In this document: positions 12,417 to 27,684 of the stretch, piece by piece
Position numbering within the stretch: position 1 is the stretch's first letter
Layout: the number at the start of each line of letters is the position of its first letter
Origin: Myrica gale
Taxonomy: Eukaryota; Streptophyta; Magnoliopsida; Fagales; Myricaceae
DNA length: 64,000 nt
NCBI GenBank assembly: GCA_963930655.1
Contig: OZ005619.1
Coordinates: 18,127,752-18,191,751, forward strand
Direction of reading: 5' to 3'
Made by a program: the position numbers and the translations under genes
Notes under the pieces: generated by a model
The model's input: the letters and a program-made list of their open reading frames with translations, nothing else
What the model was told of the DNA's origin: nothing
Databases searched by the model: none

Positions 12417-14479
12417 AAATTCAACCAACCAACATCCAAAATAATTGTCATTTACATTCAAATTCGGCTATTACATTCTCAACAAAATAAACATAACATC
12501 CAACCGTCTATCATGTACTCATTAAGGTCTTATATCTGCCAACGAGCTTTTTTTCCCTTTGTCTTTTGCTCCCTTGCACTCAGTAACTGGAGCTTTACCC
12601 TTGTCTGATGGTCCAATGCCCGGAAGAGGCTGTGAAACTCGAAACTGAACACCTTCTTGACCAGGGGCCTCCAAGAGCACCTTACACCTTCCCCTGTTTT
12701 TGGAGCTGTTAGGTCGATTACCACTTTAGTGCTTGTAGAGGCGCCTTGAGACCCTAATCTTTGCAATCTACTTGAGCTCCACATCCGTATGCGAGAAGCA
12801 ATTCCCGTTGCAGCTAGAGTGCTTTTGGTAGATGGTCCATTTGTATTCTTCCTGTCCAGATGCGTCTCCATTGACTCCGTAGTTGGGGCTTCCTTGTATG
12901 GAGTTTGAGCTCGAGGCGTTTTCTTTCTTGATGCTTGGAAAAACCAACTTAGTTAATAGTCTCTCTATGAAACATATGAAATTGGTTATTCAACGTGTGT
13001 GTATCTAATTTACCGTGACTGTTGTTGTTGCGTTATCATTAACTTCGACAATCCCAGACAATAGCTGTGATAGTCTTCGGCTTCTTGTAAGCTACACAAA
13101 CAATGTTAGCAATATGATTATTCAAACAGATAGATGTATCCTTGATGTTAATTTAAGTGGACTAAAAATATATAAAATATGTTAGCTGTCATACATGTAC
13201 ACTAGTTTGCGATGTAATTTCTTCGTCACGCAACTGTAGTATCTGTAACCACCAAAAGTCTATAAGTAACATCTTGTCATTCTTCTTCTTCTTCTTCTAT
13301 ATCTTGACAGCTAAACTTTGTTCCTATTCTGCTAATAAACGATTGACTTAGCTATCCTAGGGAAAAAGATGGAGGAAATAATGGCTACTTGGTCAGATGG
13401 GTTGGAAGACGAGCTTGTCAGAGAATAGATACACTCAAAAAATCAAGAGCAATGAGAGCAATATATATCCTACGTTTTTCCTAGTGTCTTTTCTCTTCCT
13501 TCTTCGATCCTTCTTTCCTTAGTTGGGTTACATAATTATATCATGGCCCCCAACTTTTCCCTGTACTCCTATTCCAATGGTCTATTTCTTCTGACCTTTT
13601 GTCAAATGCCTCAATTTTTTAAGAATTTAGCCTACTTCGACACGCTTCTCTTGAGTTTCCAGTCAAGGGAACTACTGCATGGAATAGATAGTAAAACTTT
13701 TAGTATCATCACTGTTCAAGGTTGTCACCTTGTGTCTGGTCACCACGATAATAAATTAACCAATTCTCTTTTACTTCCCTCGCCTCCTCCCCTGCAGACT
13801 TCCTTTGTTCTATTGTTTCTTTCTAATTCTTCTATTTCCTTTTTCCCTCACTGTCATAAATAAAAACAAGGGGCTGGAGTTTCTAAATCAAAGCACAAGG
13901 CTTTCAGTTTTTAGGTCTGAAAGCAACTTCAACAGTAACTCATGAGATCAGATTAATAAAAACCTAAGAAGTGTAGAAAATGAAGCTTGTCCCCACAAAG
14001 CTTTTAACATGAATTATTTTAGTGACCCCTAAGGGATGGTTTTAGTGAGCCATACGTCCAATAGTTTGTGAGAAAGTGTAGACTGCGTGAGTAACAAATT
14101 CTTGTGCTTTACAAAAGACCCATCAGCTTTGGACCCATGTGCTTTACATGACAAGAATTGTAAGCTACACGTGCTAACAAAACGATAAAAATTCAGACAA
14201 TGAACCAAAGAGCACATCTTGTTGGCCACAATATAACAGGTTGCAATACACTATACAAAATTGTCTCAATCACTTTTGTACCACCTAAAACTCCTATAAA
14301 TACCAATCCAACATCACATTCAACAACATCAAACATCTAAAACGCCTACTAAATGAAACTTCAAAAAGTTGATGGGTCGAAAGCTATATGGGCTTTCCGT
14401 TGAGTCTTCTTCTCCTTCAAAGTCGTTTGGGATTTTGTCTTCCAAATGGTTTTGATTTTGCCGAATTAAATGGTGTTAT

Positions 14480-14824
14480 ACAAAGGGCACGAAAGAACAG
14501 GTTTTGCCGTGCTTCACTCTCTTTCAGGCTTCTACAGAGGGTACGACAGCAGGCGTTTTCTTTCCTTCTTCGTATAGGGCACGACATAGCACATTTTTTC
14601 ATCAATTTGGCCTTCGTCTGGGCACGAACAGAGTAGAGGCATCAGGATTCTACAGAGGGCACGAAAGAACAAGTGTTGCCTTGCTTCACTCTCTTTTAGG
14701 CTTCTACAGAGGGCCCGACAACAACAATGTTCTTTCCTTCTTTGTCTAGGGCACGACAGACCACCTTTTGTAAATCAATTTGGTCTTCGTATGGGCACGA
14801 ACAGAGCAGGGGCATCGAGATCAT
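14480..14824. repeat. Two-copy tandem repeat, ~172-bp unit
   Basis: Copies at about 14480-14652 and 14653-14824 share, in order, GGGCACGAAAGAACA, TTGCTTCACTCTCTTT (one mismatch in copy 1), GGCTTCTACAGAGGG, TTCTTTCCTTCTT, AGGGCACGACA, CAATTTGG and GGGCACGAACAGAG. Each unit also has an internal GGGCACGA sub-repeat. It sits just inside the right arm of the 5-kb element. Confidence 0.75.
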
Positions 14825-15042
14825 CCACCGATTACTTAACAATGGCAATTTTGTTATTTCAAGTGGAATAAAGGCATGTGTGACTCACGTGAACGAAAAA
14901 CCGTCTCATTTAACGGAGAATTTAGACGGGGGGCGAAGATTGACAGATTTCGAAAGATAGGGTCTCAAATTGTTGGATTGAAAAATAAGGGTATCAACTT
15001 AATTTTTGTTCAAAGATAGGGGGCTAACTATGATTTTACCCC

Positions 15043-16980
15043 ATATATATTAATCTTCCTCCATTATCATGCGCACGTTGCTCTCTCTATATAATCATCT
15101 CTAAATCTCCTGAGCCCTCTTGCTTTTCTCTCTCTTTAATCTCCCTCCCCCTCCCCCAAAGAAAAGAAAACAACAAAACAGAAGATAACAACCCTTGAAA
15201 ACACGAGCCTCAAAAAGCATAAAGGGGCCCTTTCACTCACCGGATCACATGTACGTTATATTTAGAGAATCTAAGTACAAGAACGGGGAGCTTTTACGCC
15301 AAGCAAATTTCTCTGCGGATTATTTGGATAGGTGGCGGCAGATAGGAAATTTTCTGGGGTTGTTCCTTTCGATACTTTACCTGCTGTTTTGTTGAGACAG
15401 AACTCTTGTTTTAAGCCTCCTTGAGGCTATGTTTCACTTTCAAATTATGTCTCAAAGCATAGCAGTAGAATTGAAACATTCGGGTTTTACTTTTCGTGTA
15501 TAATAAGGTCTTTTTTATAACAGAAAAACAAGAAAGTCTGCTTGGGACGACTATTCACCGAACAACATGATTTGGGGTTTGGCAAGCAACTCCATATTCC
15601 ATTTGACTAGATATATATGTATATATATCATATCAAAGTAGTTTCTTGTGAACGTGACATAATTGAAGAGAAATTTCGATAGCATCCAAAACGTTAGTTA
15701 ATGGGATAGAGTATAATATTACTCCATTAAAAGATATTCGAAGTACAAGCATGCGTATCTTGGAAGAAAATAGAAATCATTCAGTTCTAAATGGACGGCA
15801 AATTTGCTACATATATCAACTTTATCCAAAACGTATCTGATTCTAGAAGAAGGTTTTATTCCGATTACTAAATTGCTCTACTCAATGGGTTTTGAACCAA
15901 TGTCTAATCCCTTCCTTACGAGATCGACGAAGTGTCATTTGGTTTGAACTTAATGGCTATAATTAGAACTCTCTTGTCTCGCGGCTTGAACCCTTATTCC
16001 TTGCTCTGCAATGCTCACTTGGGTACCCTTTGCTGCATTAAGAAATCTTTTTTAGCTGGCCCAGATAAGCACAAACTCACATGGTAAAATATATCTTGGG
16101 TCAAAGTACATGAGGAAATGGTAAACATTTGACTAGTTTTCAGACACGGTGATTGTTTGACTAATTATTAAACTCTCACGTCACAGTAACATTATAAAGG
16201 TAAACATTCATAGGTTGTCCCTTTTACAGGTGGCCAAATAAGCCTGCAGGTCGCCCCTCTTCCCCCACCTTAAAAAAAAAACAGAGAGGAAAGAGGAAGA
16301 TCGGCCAGAGGATACAACTAGACCGTCGACATTGTGTTTCAAATGACATCGTCCTTCTTCTTTTTTTGACATTTGGTAGAACTAATTGGTTCTAACGGCT
16401 TCCACCAACTAGGTTTTCTTAATTAATTGTATAACTTAACGTAGGGTCTGCTTGTTCCCAAGAATACAGCATTTTTAACTACGTTTTCAATTTTGTTTTG
16501 AGTGAGAACTATCTCGAGCCAACGCCATCAAGCAAATTGAACCTACGTGGTATAGATGGCACTGGCAAGATTCGAGTTCCACATGAATTACACTGGCACC
16601 ATGGCACTGCTTCCAGACTCCAGAGACCAAACGTTGCAATATTTATGCGCTTTGGCTCTTTTCTTTCGGATTCAAAAGCTGCTCCTCGATCCCGTGATAA
16701 GGCAAAAAACAGAGCATTGCTATCTCTTGTTAGAAACAAGCTATCTACATAACGATTGTCTAATTGAGTTATACTAACTAATTGATGCTGCTACTTTCAA
16801 TAATTTATGTAAAAAGGTTAGGTACTTTTACTGACACAGAGGGAGAAATATTCAAAATTCGTAAAGACAAGTCAAACTCTCCCTCCCAAGTCAGATCAAC
16901 ATCAATTTAAAATTATACTTTATTTGACATGCATATTGCCTTCCTGAGAACTACCTTACTCGGGGAAACAAGACCCGCAA
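15043..16980. other. Intergenic; CT-rich stretch, no gene recognised
   Basis: CT-rich sequence at 15075-15165 resembles a promoter or 5' UTR, but no conserved coding region follows. The short frames at 15195-15395 and 16498-16777 have no recognisable motif. Confidence 0.4.
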
Positions 16981-16983
16981 TTA

Positions 16984-16993
16984 TGTATTTAAG
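16984..16993 (+). promoter_or_regulatory. TATA-like box of peroxidase gene 1
   Basis: TGTATTTAAG lies 56 bp before the start codon and is followed by GATGTAGCGTG. It is the weaker relative of the TATA boxes before the two downstream paralogs. Confidence 0.5.
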
Positions 16994-17048
16994 GATGTAG
17001 CGTGTGCATGCATAGCAGTGCAACAGGGACAGAGACAGAGCGACAGAA

Positions 17049-19277
<2,229 letters not shown>

Positions 19278-19561
19278 GACAGTACCCTATCATGAGCCTG
19301 ATCTTTGTATTTTGTCATTTGTTTCGAGTTATCATGAATAAATTTGCACAACTATTTGTTTTCCTTCAGCTTCAAAGTCTACTAGTTTCTACAAACGTAA
19401 ATAAAAACTGGGAAATAAAATAAATTAATAATTATTCTAGCTGTGCATTTAGGAATTTGTCACGACCCATATATTCATGTGACCTCATGACTTCAAACCT
19501 TGAACTTTTGGTACACAGTTTTGCAGAAGATGCAAAAACACTCATGAGTCATGGCAATGTT

Positions 19562-19940
19562 TTTTTTAAGAAAACATCCAACACAACACTAGGAAAGCAG
19601 ACTTGAAAGAGCTGCATGATCACAGTCAACAACGTCAGACGGTAAGTCCGAAAGACATATCTCCCCAAACAGATTACTGTTGATACACCACTTTGCAAGA
19701 CTGTGAGCAGCAAAATTAGCTTCTCGTGGGATACAGATAAAACTCCACTGCGCATGTTCTAGTAACAATCTGCGGATGGTATTAACCTCTCCCAAGATAT
19801 TCCAGTCAGGTTCACATGAGGCCCCCTCCACTTGGTTAATCAAGTTCAAGCTGCAATCCCCCTCCAAATTAATATCCTGGTCCAGGAAATCAGCAGCAAC
19901 TTGACAAGCCAACCGTGCTGCTCGAGCCTCTCCTTTAAGG
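19562..19940 (-). mobile_element. 5'-truncated LINE (RNase H-like domain fragment)
   Basis: On the minus strand, DSLKGEARAARLACQVAADF and later WSFICIPREANFAAHSLAKW are typical of the RNase H-like (RVT_3) domain at the C-terminus of plant LINE polyproteins. The frame stops at 19589. A T run at 19560-19567 corresponds to the poly(A) tail. A perfect 16-bp duplication, GAGTCATGGCAATGTT, flanks the insert (19546-19561 and 19941-19956). So this is a short 5'-truncated insertion with both ends resolved. Confidence 0.88.
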
Positions 19941-19956
19941 GAGTCATGGCAATGTT

Positions 19957-21708
19957 AACTTTAGCAGCATTTTAATTTATCAAACAGAAGGTTGAAAGCA
20001 TCAAATATATTTGAAAATTCATCTAAGGTTAATAGCTGAGTATTCTTGACGTGACAGAGTAGGAGAAACGTCCACCAAATTAATAGCTGAATTTGGATAC
20101 CCCGCCCCCCAGCTCCTGATCTACAGGGCCGGGTAATTTCATCCACACGTCACAAGTTAGAGTCGGTCAAAGATTTATATCTGATGATTGTGTGGGGAAC
20201 TGGGGAAGTGGTCTTCTTCCACACGCATCACACAGTTAGAGTCGGTCAAAGATTGCTTAATCACCCTTTAGTCTTTAATATTGCTTAATTAGGGGAAATG
20301 TGGATAATTTATAAATTGTAAGAGCTAGGATATTAATTACTAATTATACGCAGTCAATCTCGCTTGCCTGCAGCTAGCATGGGTAAGTGTCTCGGGAAGA
20401 TAACAGCACCGACCATCTCTTGTTAATTACGTTAGTAGAAACTGCGAACAAGTCGCTGATCCCCCGATAATGATCATGGGCCATTTGTCATCAGCCAATT
20501 ATAGATCTCCTAGAAAATAGGGGCAGAAAAAAGATAGAAAAATGAATTGATCAATTATGTATGAGTGAGAAAAGAATCAAGAGAGGCTCTTAGAGTAATA
20601 TTCTTCCATCTCAAATCAAGCCAGGGTGATGTTCGTTTTGAAGGTTTTTGTAGGATTTGGAGAATTTTGTGAATTTTTAGGGGATGATAAAGTTGTATTG
20701 GTGTTTGTGTAAATGTTGTTGAGGTGTAAAAAAGTAATGATGATATTTAAAGTTATTTTTTATTTATTTCGAATTTATTATATTTTTATTAAAATTTGAT
20801 TTTTTGAATGTAAAAAAAAAAAAAACTAAAAAGTTGTTGGGCGACCAACTACTGCCATGCTACAGTACGCATGGCAGCATGTTTGTCGCCCAACTTTTTA
20901 AGGGGAGACGTTTAAAAAAAAAATGCTGCAAAAGCTTTGGCCTTTAGCCTTTCCGCCTGCATGCTTACTGACAGGCTGCAAAAGACGTTTAAGGGGAGTT
21001 GGACTAACGAGGAGCGGGCGCTGCATGCTTACTGACAGGCTATAGACGAAATTTGGTGGCTGAATACAATTTTTACCGAACATGAATCACTCGAGGATTC
21101 GATTCCTGATTTTTTTTACAAAACGAACATCACTCAGGTCAAGTTTCTTTGGCCTTAGTGGAATCTTTCATAGAGCTTCATTATTATAAGCAAAGTTAGC
21201 CATAATAATTTTAAAAAATAGAGTTCTCATGTCAAGAGCATGTGAGGAAATTCCTTCTTTCTTCAATATTTTTTTCTTCTTAGACCTTTTCTTAGTTATG
21301 CGAAACTTCGTCTGCCATGAGTGGGACTCAATAATATCTTAACTTCCAATTCTAAATATATATACTAGCAAAAGTTGCTACCTAAAATAATTAAGAATAT
21401 ACATTACTTGACCTTCTATTATATATACGACCTCATGAGAACTCAATCCCAAAAACTAGTTCAAAGGAAAGGAGCTCAAAGCATATAAACCACAAATTGA
21501 TATTCTATATAATTATCAATGTAGAACGGATCACATATCTTTAAAAAAGGTTTATAACATTACATCACGCTCTGCAATTCCGGTATACACGCAAACTAGA
21601 TATGTACTAGCTAGATTTATCTTTGTCTTAGGCTAACATTGCAATATTGGTGTCATCCCAATGTCACACGATTATAACTGAAAGACATAGCGTAGTCTTG
21701 ATACCATA
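19957..21708. other. Intergenic between peroxidase 1 and the solo LTR
   Basis: Apart from the hairpin and short direct repeats at 20820-21050, I see no gene. A GATCTACAGGGCCGGGTAAT-type stretch near 20120 has no assignable identity. Confidence 0.4.
20820..20902. repeat. Long imperfect hairpin (fold-back)
   Basis: AAAAAGTTGTTGGGCGACCA at 20828 pairs with TGTCGCCCAACTTTTT at about 20886-20901, and TGCCATGC pairs with GCATGGCA around a TACAGTAC loop. The stem is about 35 bp per arm. Just downstream, GCATGCTTACTGACAGGCT occurs twice (about 20960 and 21023), with ACGTTTAA also repeated. Confidence 0.6.
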
Positions 21709-21713
21709 TGTTA

Positions 21714-21959
21714 TGTTAGAATATATTGCATATATCTTCCTATTCAGGAAGATCATTGAAATATATCTTTTTGTATTTCCTTAATCAGGAGGATATTCTC
21801 ATATCAAGAAGATTGTGATTTGTAAATATTCTGTTGATTCTGATTACCCTGTATAGCTCTCTCTCTCATCCCATAAAAGGACGAGTCATTGTACAGTTTA
21901 GATACATCTCTAAATATACAAAATATTCTACCTTATCTCTCTTTTCTCTTTTTTCAACA
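21714..21959 (+). mobile_element. Solo LTR of an LTR retrotransposon
   Basis: A 246-bp unit begins TGTTAGAATATATTG and ends TTTTTTCAACA, with 5'-TG and CA-3' termini. A perfect 5-bp duplication, TGTTA, flanks it (21709-21713 and 21960-21964). A CCCATAAAAGG TATA-like motif lies at about 21871, followed by CT-rich sequence. No internal retrotransposon sequence or second LTR is present, so it arose by LTR-LTR recombination. Its short length suggests a Copia family. Confidence 0.85.
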
Positions 21960-21964
21960 TGTTA

Positions 21965-23178
21965 AATGCTTTAGGAGTATGCACCCTCAAAAGTTAGCTC
22001 AAAGGGGAGGATATGGAAGTCATTTCGCAGATGCGAGGTAGGGATGAAATTGAAATGGGATGGTTTCATGGATGTAAATTTTAAAAAAAAAAATCATGTT
22101 CGACGGCGGATTCTTCAGCTGCAAAAAATATTCACACATCAGCTCAGGATTTTTTTCGAACCGACCATTATTTCATTTTATTTTTAGAGGATGGGCTTCC
22201 TTAGCCTCGGCCCATATATATATGGGTGGCTTATATATCTAGATATATATATATAGTAATCCTCTAAAATGAGATACGACTAAAAAATTGGGAATCAAAC
22301 ATAACCTTAGACGGCAATAGTGTATACTTACAAACTTTCATTTTGCTTAATAAGTACGTAGTAGAGGAAGGGAAGGGAAGAGCGTTGACTATCTTAAATT
22401 TCCTAAAGTACATCTTGCTTTAATTTGCTTTAAAAAACAACCGTTTTTGACAACAAATGACATTAACAAATAATAATATAAAAAGATACGAAAACTCAGT
22501 ACTTATCTGCAAGAATGTAGAATCGTTAAACGTGGCAATGCATTAGTAAAATGGAGAACAGATCAGTCGTGCCAACACGTCCTATATCAACGAATATTGT
22601 AGCATTTTTGGAAGTCTTTCTAATTCGACGACCTACGGGCCTATTCCCCAAGTATGATTTCTTCAACTTGTTTTTTTTTGTGATCTTTTCCTTCCCTTTT
22701 TTTAGCAGGCAACAGAATATGATTCTCGACCGGCCGCAAGAATATTTCAATGCTTCGCATGAAGTTGGCTTGCAATCTTGATGCTTATGAAACAGGGTAG
22801 ACAACCTAAGATCAAAGGCATCGGGGTTCCGGAGCCCGCGTTACACAAGTTGATGTTTTATTTAATGTGTGTTTTCATTATCAATTATGATCTATTACTG
22901 CTTCAACGATATTTGAACCTTTCGTGGCACGTAACCCAATAGCATAGACTTAACGTTCTGGCCAGAATGAACTATATATATACATATAATATCCAACTTT
23001 GATCATACAATTACTGTCAAACCGTAACGAGCTATATATATATATTATTTCCATCAATATTTAATCTTTATTTCCAGGTGATAACTATAAGTTGCACCTC
23101 TAGAAATACATATCTTAATTGGTTGGAATGGATCTCTCTTCCATTTTCATTCCCCAATAAGATAGTTAGCTCCCTAGC
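21965..23178. other. Intergenic upstream of peroxidase 2
   Basis: AT-rich with several TATATA runs. The opposing short frames at 22526-22804 show no recognisable protein. Confidence 0.4.
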
Positions 23179-23190
23179 TATATATATAAG
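23179..23190 (+). promoter_or_regulatory. TATA box of peroxidase gene 2
   Basis: TATATATATAAG followed by GAGGCAATGTGGG, 61 bp before the start codon. The TATAAGGA...CAATGTG arrangement matches that of peroxidase 3. Confidence 0.65.
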
Positions 23191-23250
23191 GAGGCAATGT
23201 GGGCATAATTATTAGGACCCAAAGAGGCAGATCACGGAGAAGAAGAAGAG

Positions 23251-25048
<1,798 letters not shown>

Positions 25049-27508
25049 TTAAAGAGTTATTTACTTGTAAGAGTACTACTATTTCGTCAAAATCTCAAAG
25101 CCATCGCTGATTATATATATTTTATCTGGTTTTTGTTGCAATTAATAATAGAAGCCTAATTAATGATCGATCCATTCGAGAGTCCTATATATATATACTT
25201 TGAGGTACCATGACATCGGATTCTTGAATCTGAGTTTGCTTCAACTTGTGCTTGATATACCTATATACACTTCAGCTGGTAGCAAAATTAACACTACCCA
25301 ATGGAGTTAGCATTAATCTAACCTTACATTCACTTAAATCGTAGCAGAAATCCTAGTCTCAAACTCAGATTTTCGGAATATTACTGCATGACACTTTCTT
25401 ATTAGTAGGGTAAATTAATAAAGGTCAACATTGTCAATGTTTGTCTTATGAAAACGCGTATAATAATATCTATATCTAACTAAGGATTAATGTTGATAAT
25501 TCAGAATTAATTAATAAGGTTTAAAAATAATAAAATAAAAAAGGACTTAAGGCACGGGTTACGTACGTGGTAAGTACTAAGCCCACCCTCAGAAAATAAT
25601 GGTGTAAATCAAAGAGGCCAGCCCGCCAGTGTTTCCCCACACGTATTGATCAGAGTGCCCACTGCCCACCACTCAAAACACAATATTTATTACAAGCTTC
25701 CTTCATTTATACTTTTGTACCTTTTTACGTTTATGTTTTGAAGTTTTTCTTTTTCCATAAATTCTCACTTGGCCGCGTCCAATCCCATATATTTCGCCCT
25801 CCCCTGGCCCTTTTTGGCCCAACTGACAATTCAAACCCCATAATGTTAATATATCCTGTAATTTGCGTGATCTTCTCATAAAGACATGATAAGTTTTTAA
25901 CTCCGGAGAAGAAAAAACAAAATGTTTTTTTGTTTCGTTTACTATTTTATTTTCCCAAATCTATAAGTTCTAATATTGGAATGGATCCATTTAACGGGTC
26001 GATAAATTTCAAACTGGTGCAGCCTTCTAAACCACACAAGTTAGGTCAGTCTGACTTTACGAGAGATATACCTCGAAGAAATCAATCATTCTTCAAAGAA
26101 TGAACAAAAAAAATCTCTATAGAACTCAAATGTAGGGTTGTTCAGGGGTGGCCCAAAAATCGACCGGGTTGATCCAAATTGGCCCTGAAATTGACTGGAT
26201 AGGCTGGTTTGGCGGTCAGCCCTAAATTATCCAGAACCGTGGGCCGAACCGAATCGAGGGTATATAAGGAATTTCACTTTTTTTTTAAAAAAAGGTATGT
26301 GCCTATGTGTCGTCCACACCCACACGCCCTGACCTTTTTTCCCCCGACTCACCCTCCTCCTTCACTTCTCTGTCTCTAACCCATCATCATCGCATCCCCT
26401 TGTGAAAAATTCCTAGCCGCTGCACCACTGCTTGTACTTCTCTCTTTCTGACCCATTGTCGCTGCATTCACATCTCCCTCTCTATCTTGTATTCTCTCTC
26501 TCTCACGCCCCTCTCTCTGGCCCATTGTCACCATTCTTTCTGCTCCTGGAATAGGCGTACCCATGATCCAATATTCCATTTTCTTGACTGCAAAGATGTT
26601 GAAGAGAAAGGAAAACTTCTTTTTTACCATTGAGGATTGTCAAGAAAAATGGAGTCTCTCCATCTCCATTACGAGCACCCATTAGTATTGATTGGTTTTG
26701 TATTTGTTGGATTTCACCCTTGTTAGATTTATATTTACGAGCACACATCAGTCTCTTCGTCTTCTCTTTTTCCATTGTTAGATTTGTATTTGATGGATTT
26801 TGCGTGATGCCCATCTGAAAAACAGGGACCGACCATGGTCGACTGTCATCGATTCGGCCGGTCTAGAGATCTCTTGGTGTGATTGTCGGTCTCTATTTTC
26901 CAGCAACCGAACCCCTCGATTCGATTGTCGATAAGAGATAAAAACCGAGCTGAAGAGTTGATTTTCACCCCTACTCAAAGGGCATTGAGCATGATGTTTG
27001 AAGCTAAATCATTCCATTTTGGTCCACCTCTTTTTATTTTTTCTGTTTTTTTGTAAACCTTCAAAGGGCATTGAACATGGATAAAAAGAGTGATAAATGA
27101 ATGTTGCTTATTAGTAGCTTAGCCTTTTAGAGAGATTGAAAAAAAAAGATTAGCCTTTTAGAGAAGTTTGACATTAGTGCTTATTACATATAGCCTCACT
27201 TAAATTACCGGTTTGATTTTAAAAAGAATTGAATTTTAGACAGTATGTACAAACATGCAGTCTTAAATAAATAATAAATAAATAAAGAGCTAAGAAACAA
27301 AATAAAAAGGTGTTTTGAAAAAAAAAAGCATGTGTTCCGTGTTGAATGAGTCCACGTACCATCGGAAAAAACAATCATGGAAAGTTGAATTCAATAGAGG
27401 CGTGTGCTCCCCACACGTATTGTGCCCACCTGTCGGTCGACGCTGGCAGTAAACAATCGTATACTAGTGTGAAGACTTAAGAGTACCGACGAGAGCTTCG
27501 TAACGTAT
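25049..27508. other. Intergenic between peroxidases 2 and 3 (first part)
   Basis: AT-rich. A stretch at 26130-26960 with CCGGGTTGATCC, GGCCGAACCGAATCG and CGGCCGGT resembles old transposon sequence, but I could not resolve its ends. Frames on both strands at 26376-26978 are CT/GA-rich and not protein-like. Confidence 0.4.
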
Positions 27509-27684
27509 GTTTTGTAAAATTGTAGTGTGGTTAAAATTTTAGGTATTAGATTTAATAAAAAAGTAAAGAGAGGTAATTTTTTATAATGAAAAGTTATAAT
27601 TTGATCGGGGAAGAGAGATTATATTGTAATAGTTTATTGTGTTAAAATTTTAGAGGGTATAAAATTTTATGTTGTAAACACACC
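27509..27684 (+). mobile_element. MITE-like element, family M1 copy D
   Basis: It shares TTAAAATTTTAGG, AAAAAGT(A/G)AAGA, GAGAGATTATATTGTA and TTTATTGTGTTAAAATTTTA with copies at 39514-39699, 57174-57375 and (inverted) 56838-57034. It ends in GTTGTAAACACAC, matching GTTGCAAACGCAA of the best copy. It is short, AT-rich and non-coding. Confidence 0.6.

Larger units (their letters stand above)
10090..15042. mobile_element. ~5-kb TIR DNA transposon with ~200-bp inverted arms
   Basis: The left arm (10090 to about 10290) and the inverted right arm (about 14850-15042) match along their length: GGGATAAAACCATAGTTA against GGGGTAAAATCATAGTTA, then shared CTGTCAATCTTCGCCCCC, GTCTAAATTCTCC and TATTCCACTTGAAAT. 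The flanks are TA repeats, so the target duplication is ambiguous. The interior holds a decayed GRF zinc-finger gene, a 72-bp tandem duplication and a ~172-bp tandem duplication. I see no intact transposase. Long TIRs suggest a Mutator-like element. Confidence 0.7.

Noticed and set aside
12530..12871. 113-codon minus-strand frame, possibly with upstream exons at 12960-13230
   Set aside because: I tried to extend it through splice-like sites, but the phases did not agree and no family was recognised. It could be a transposon-gene remnant; not supportable.
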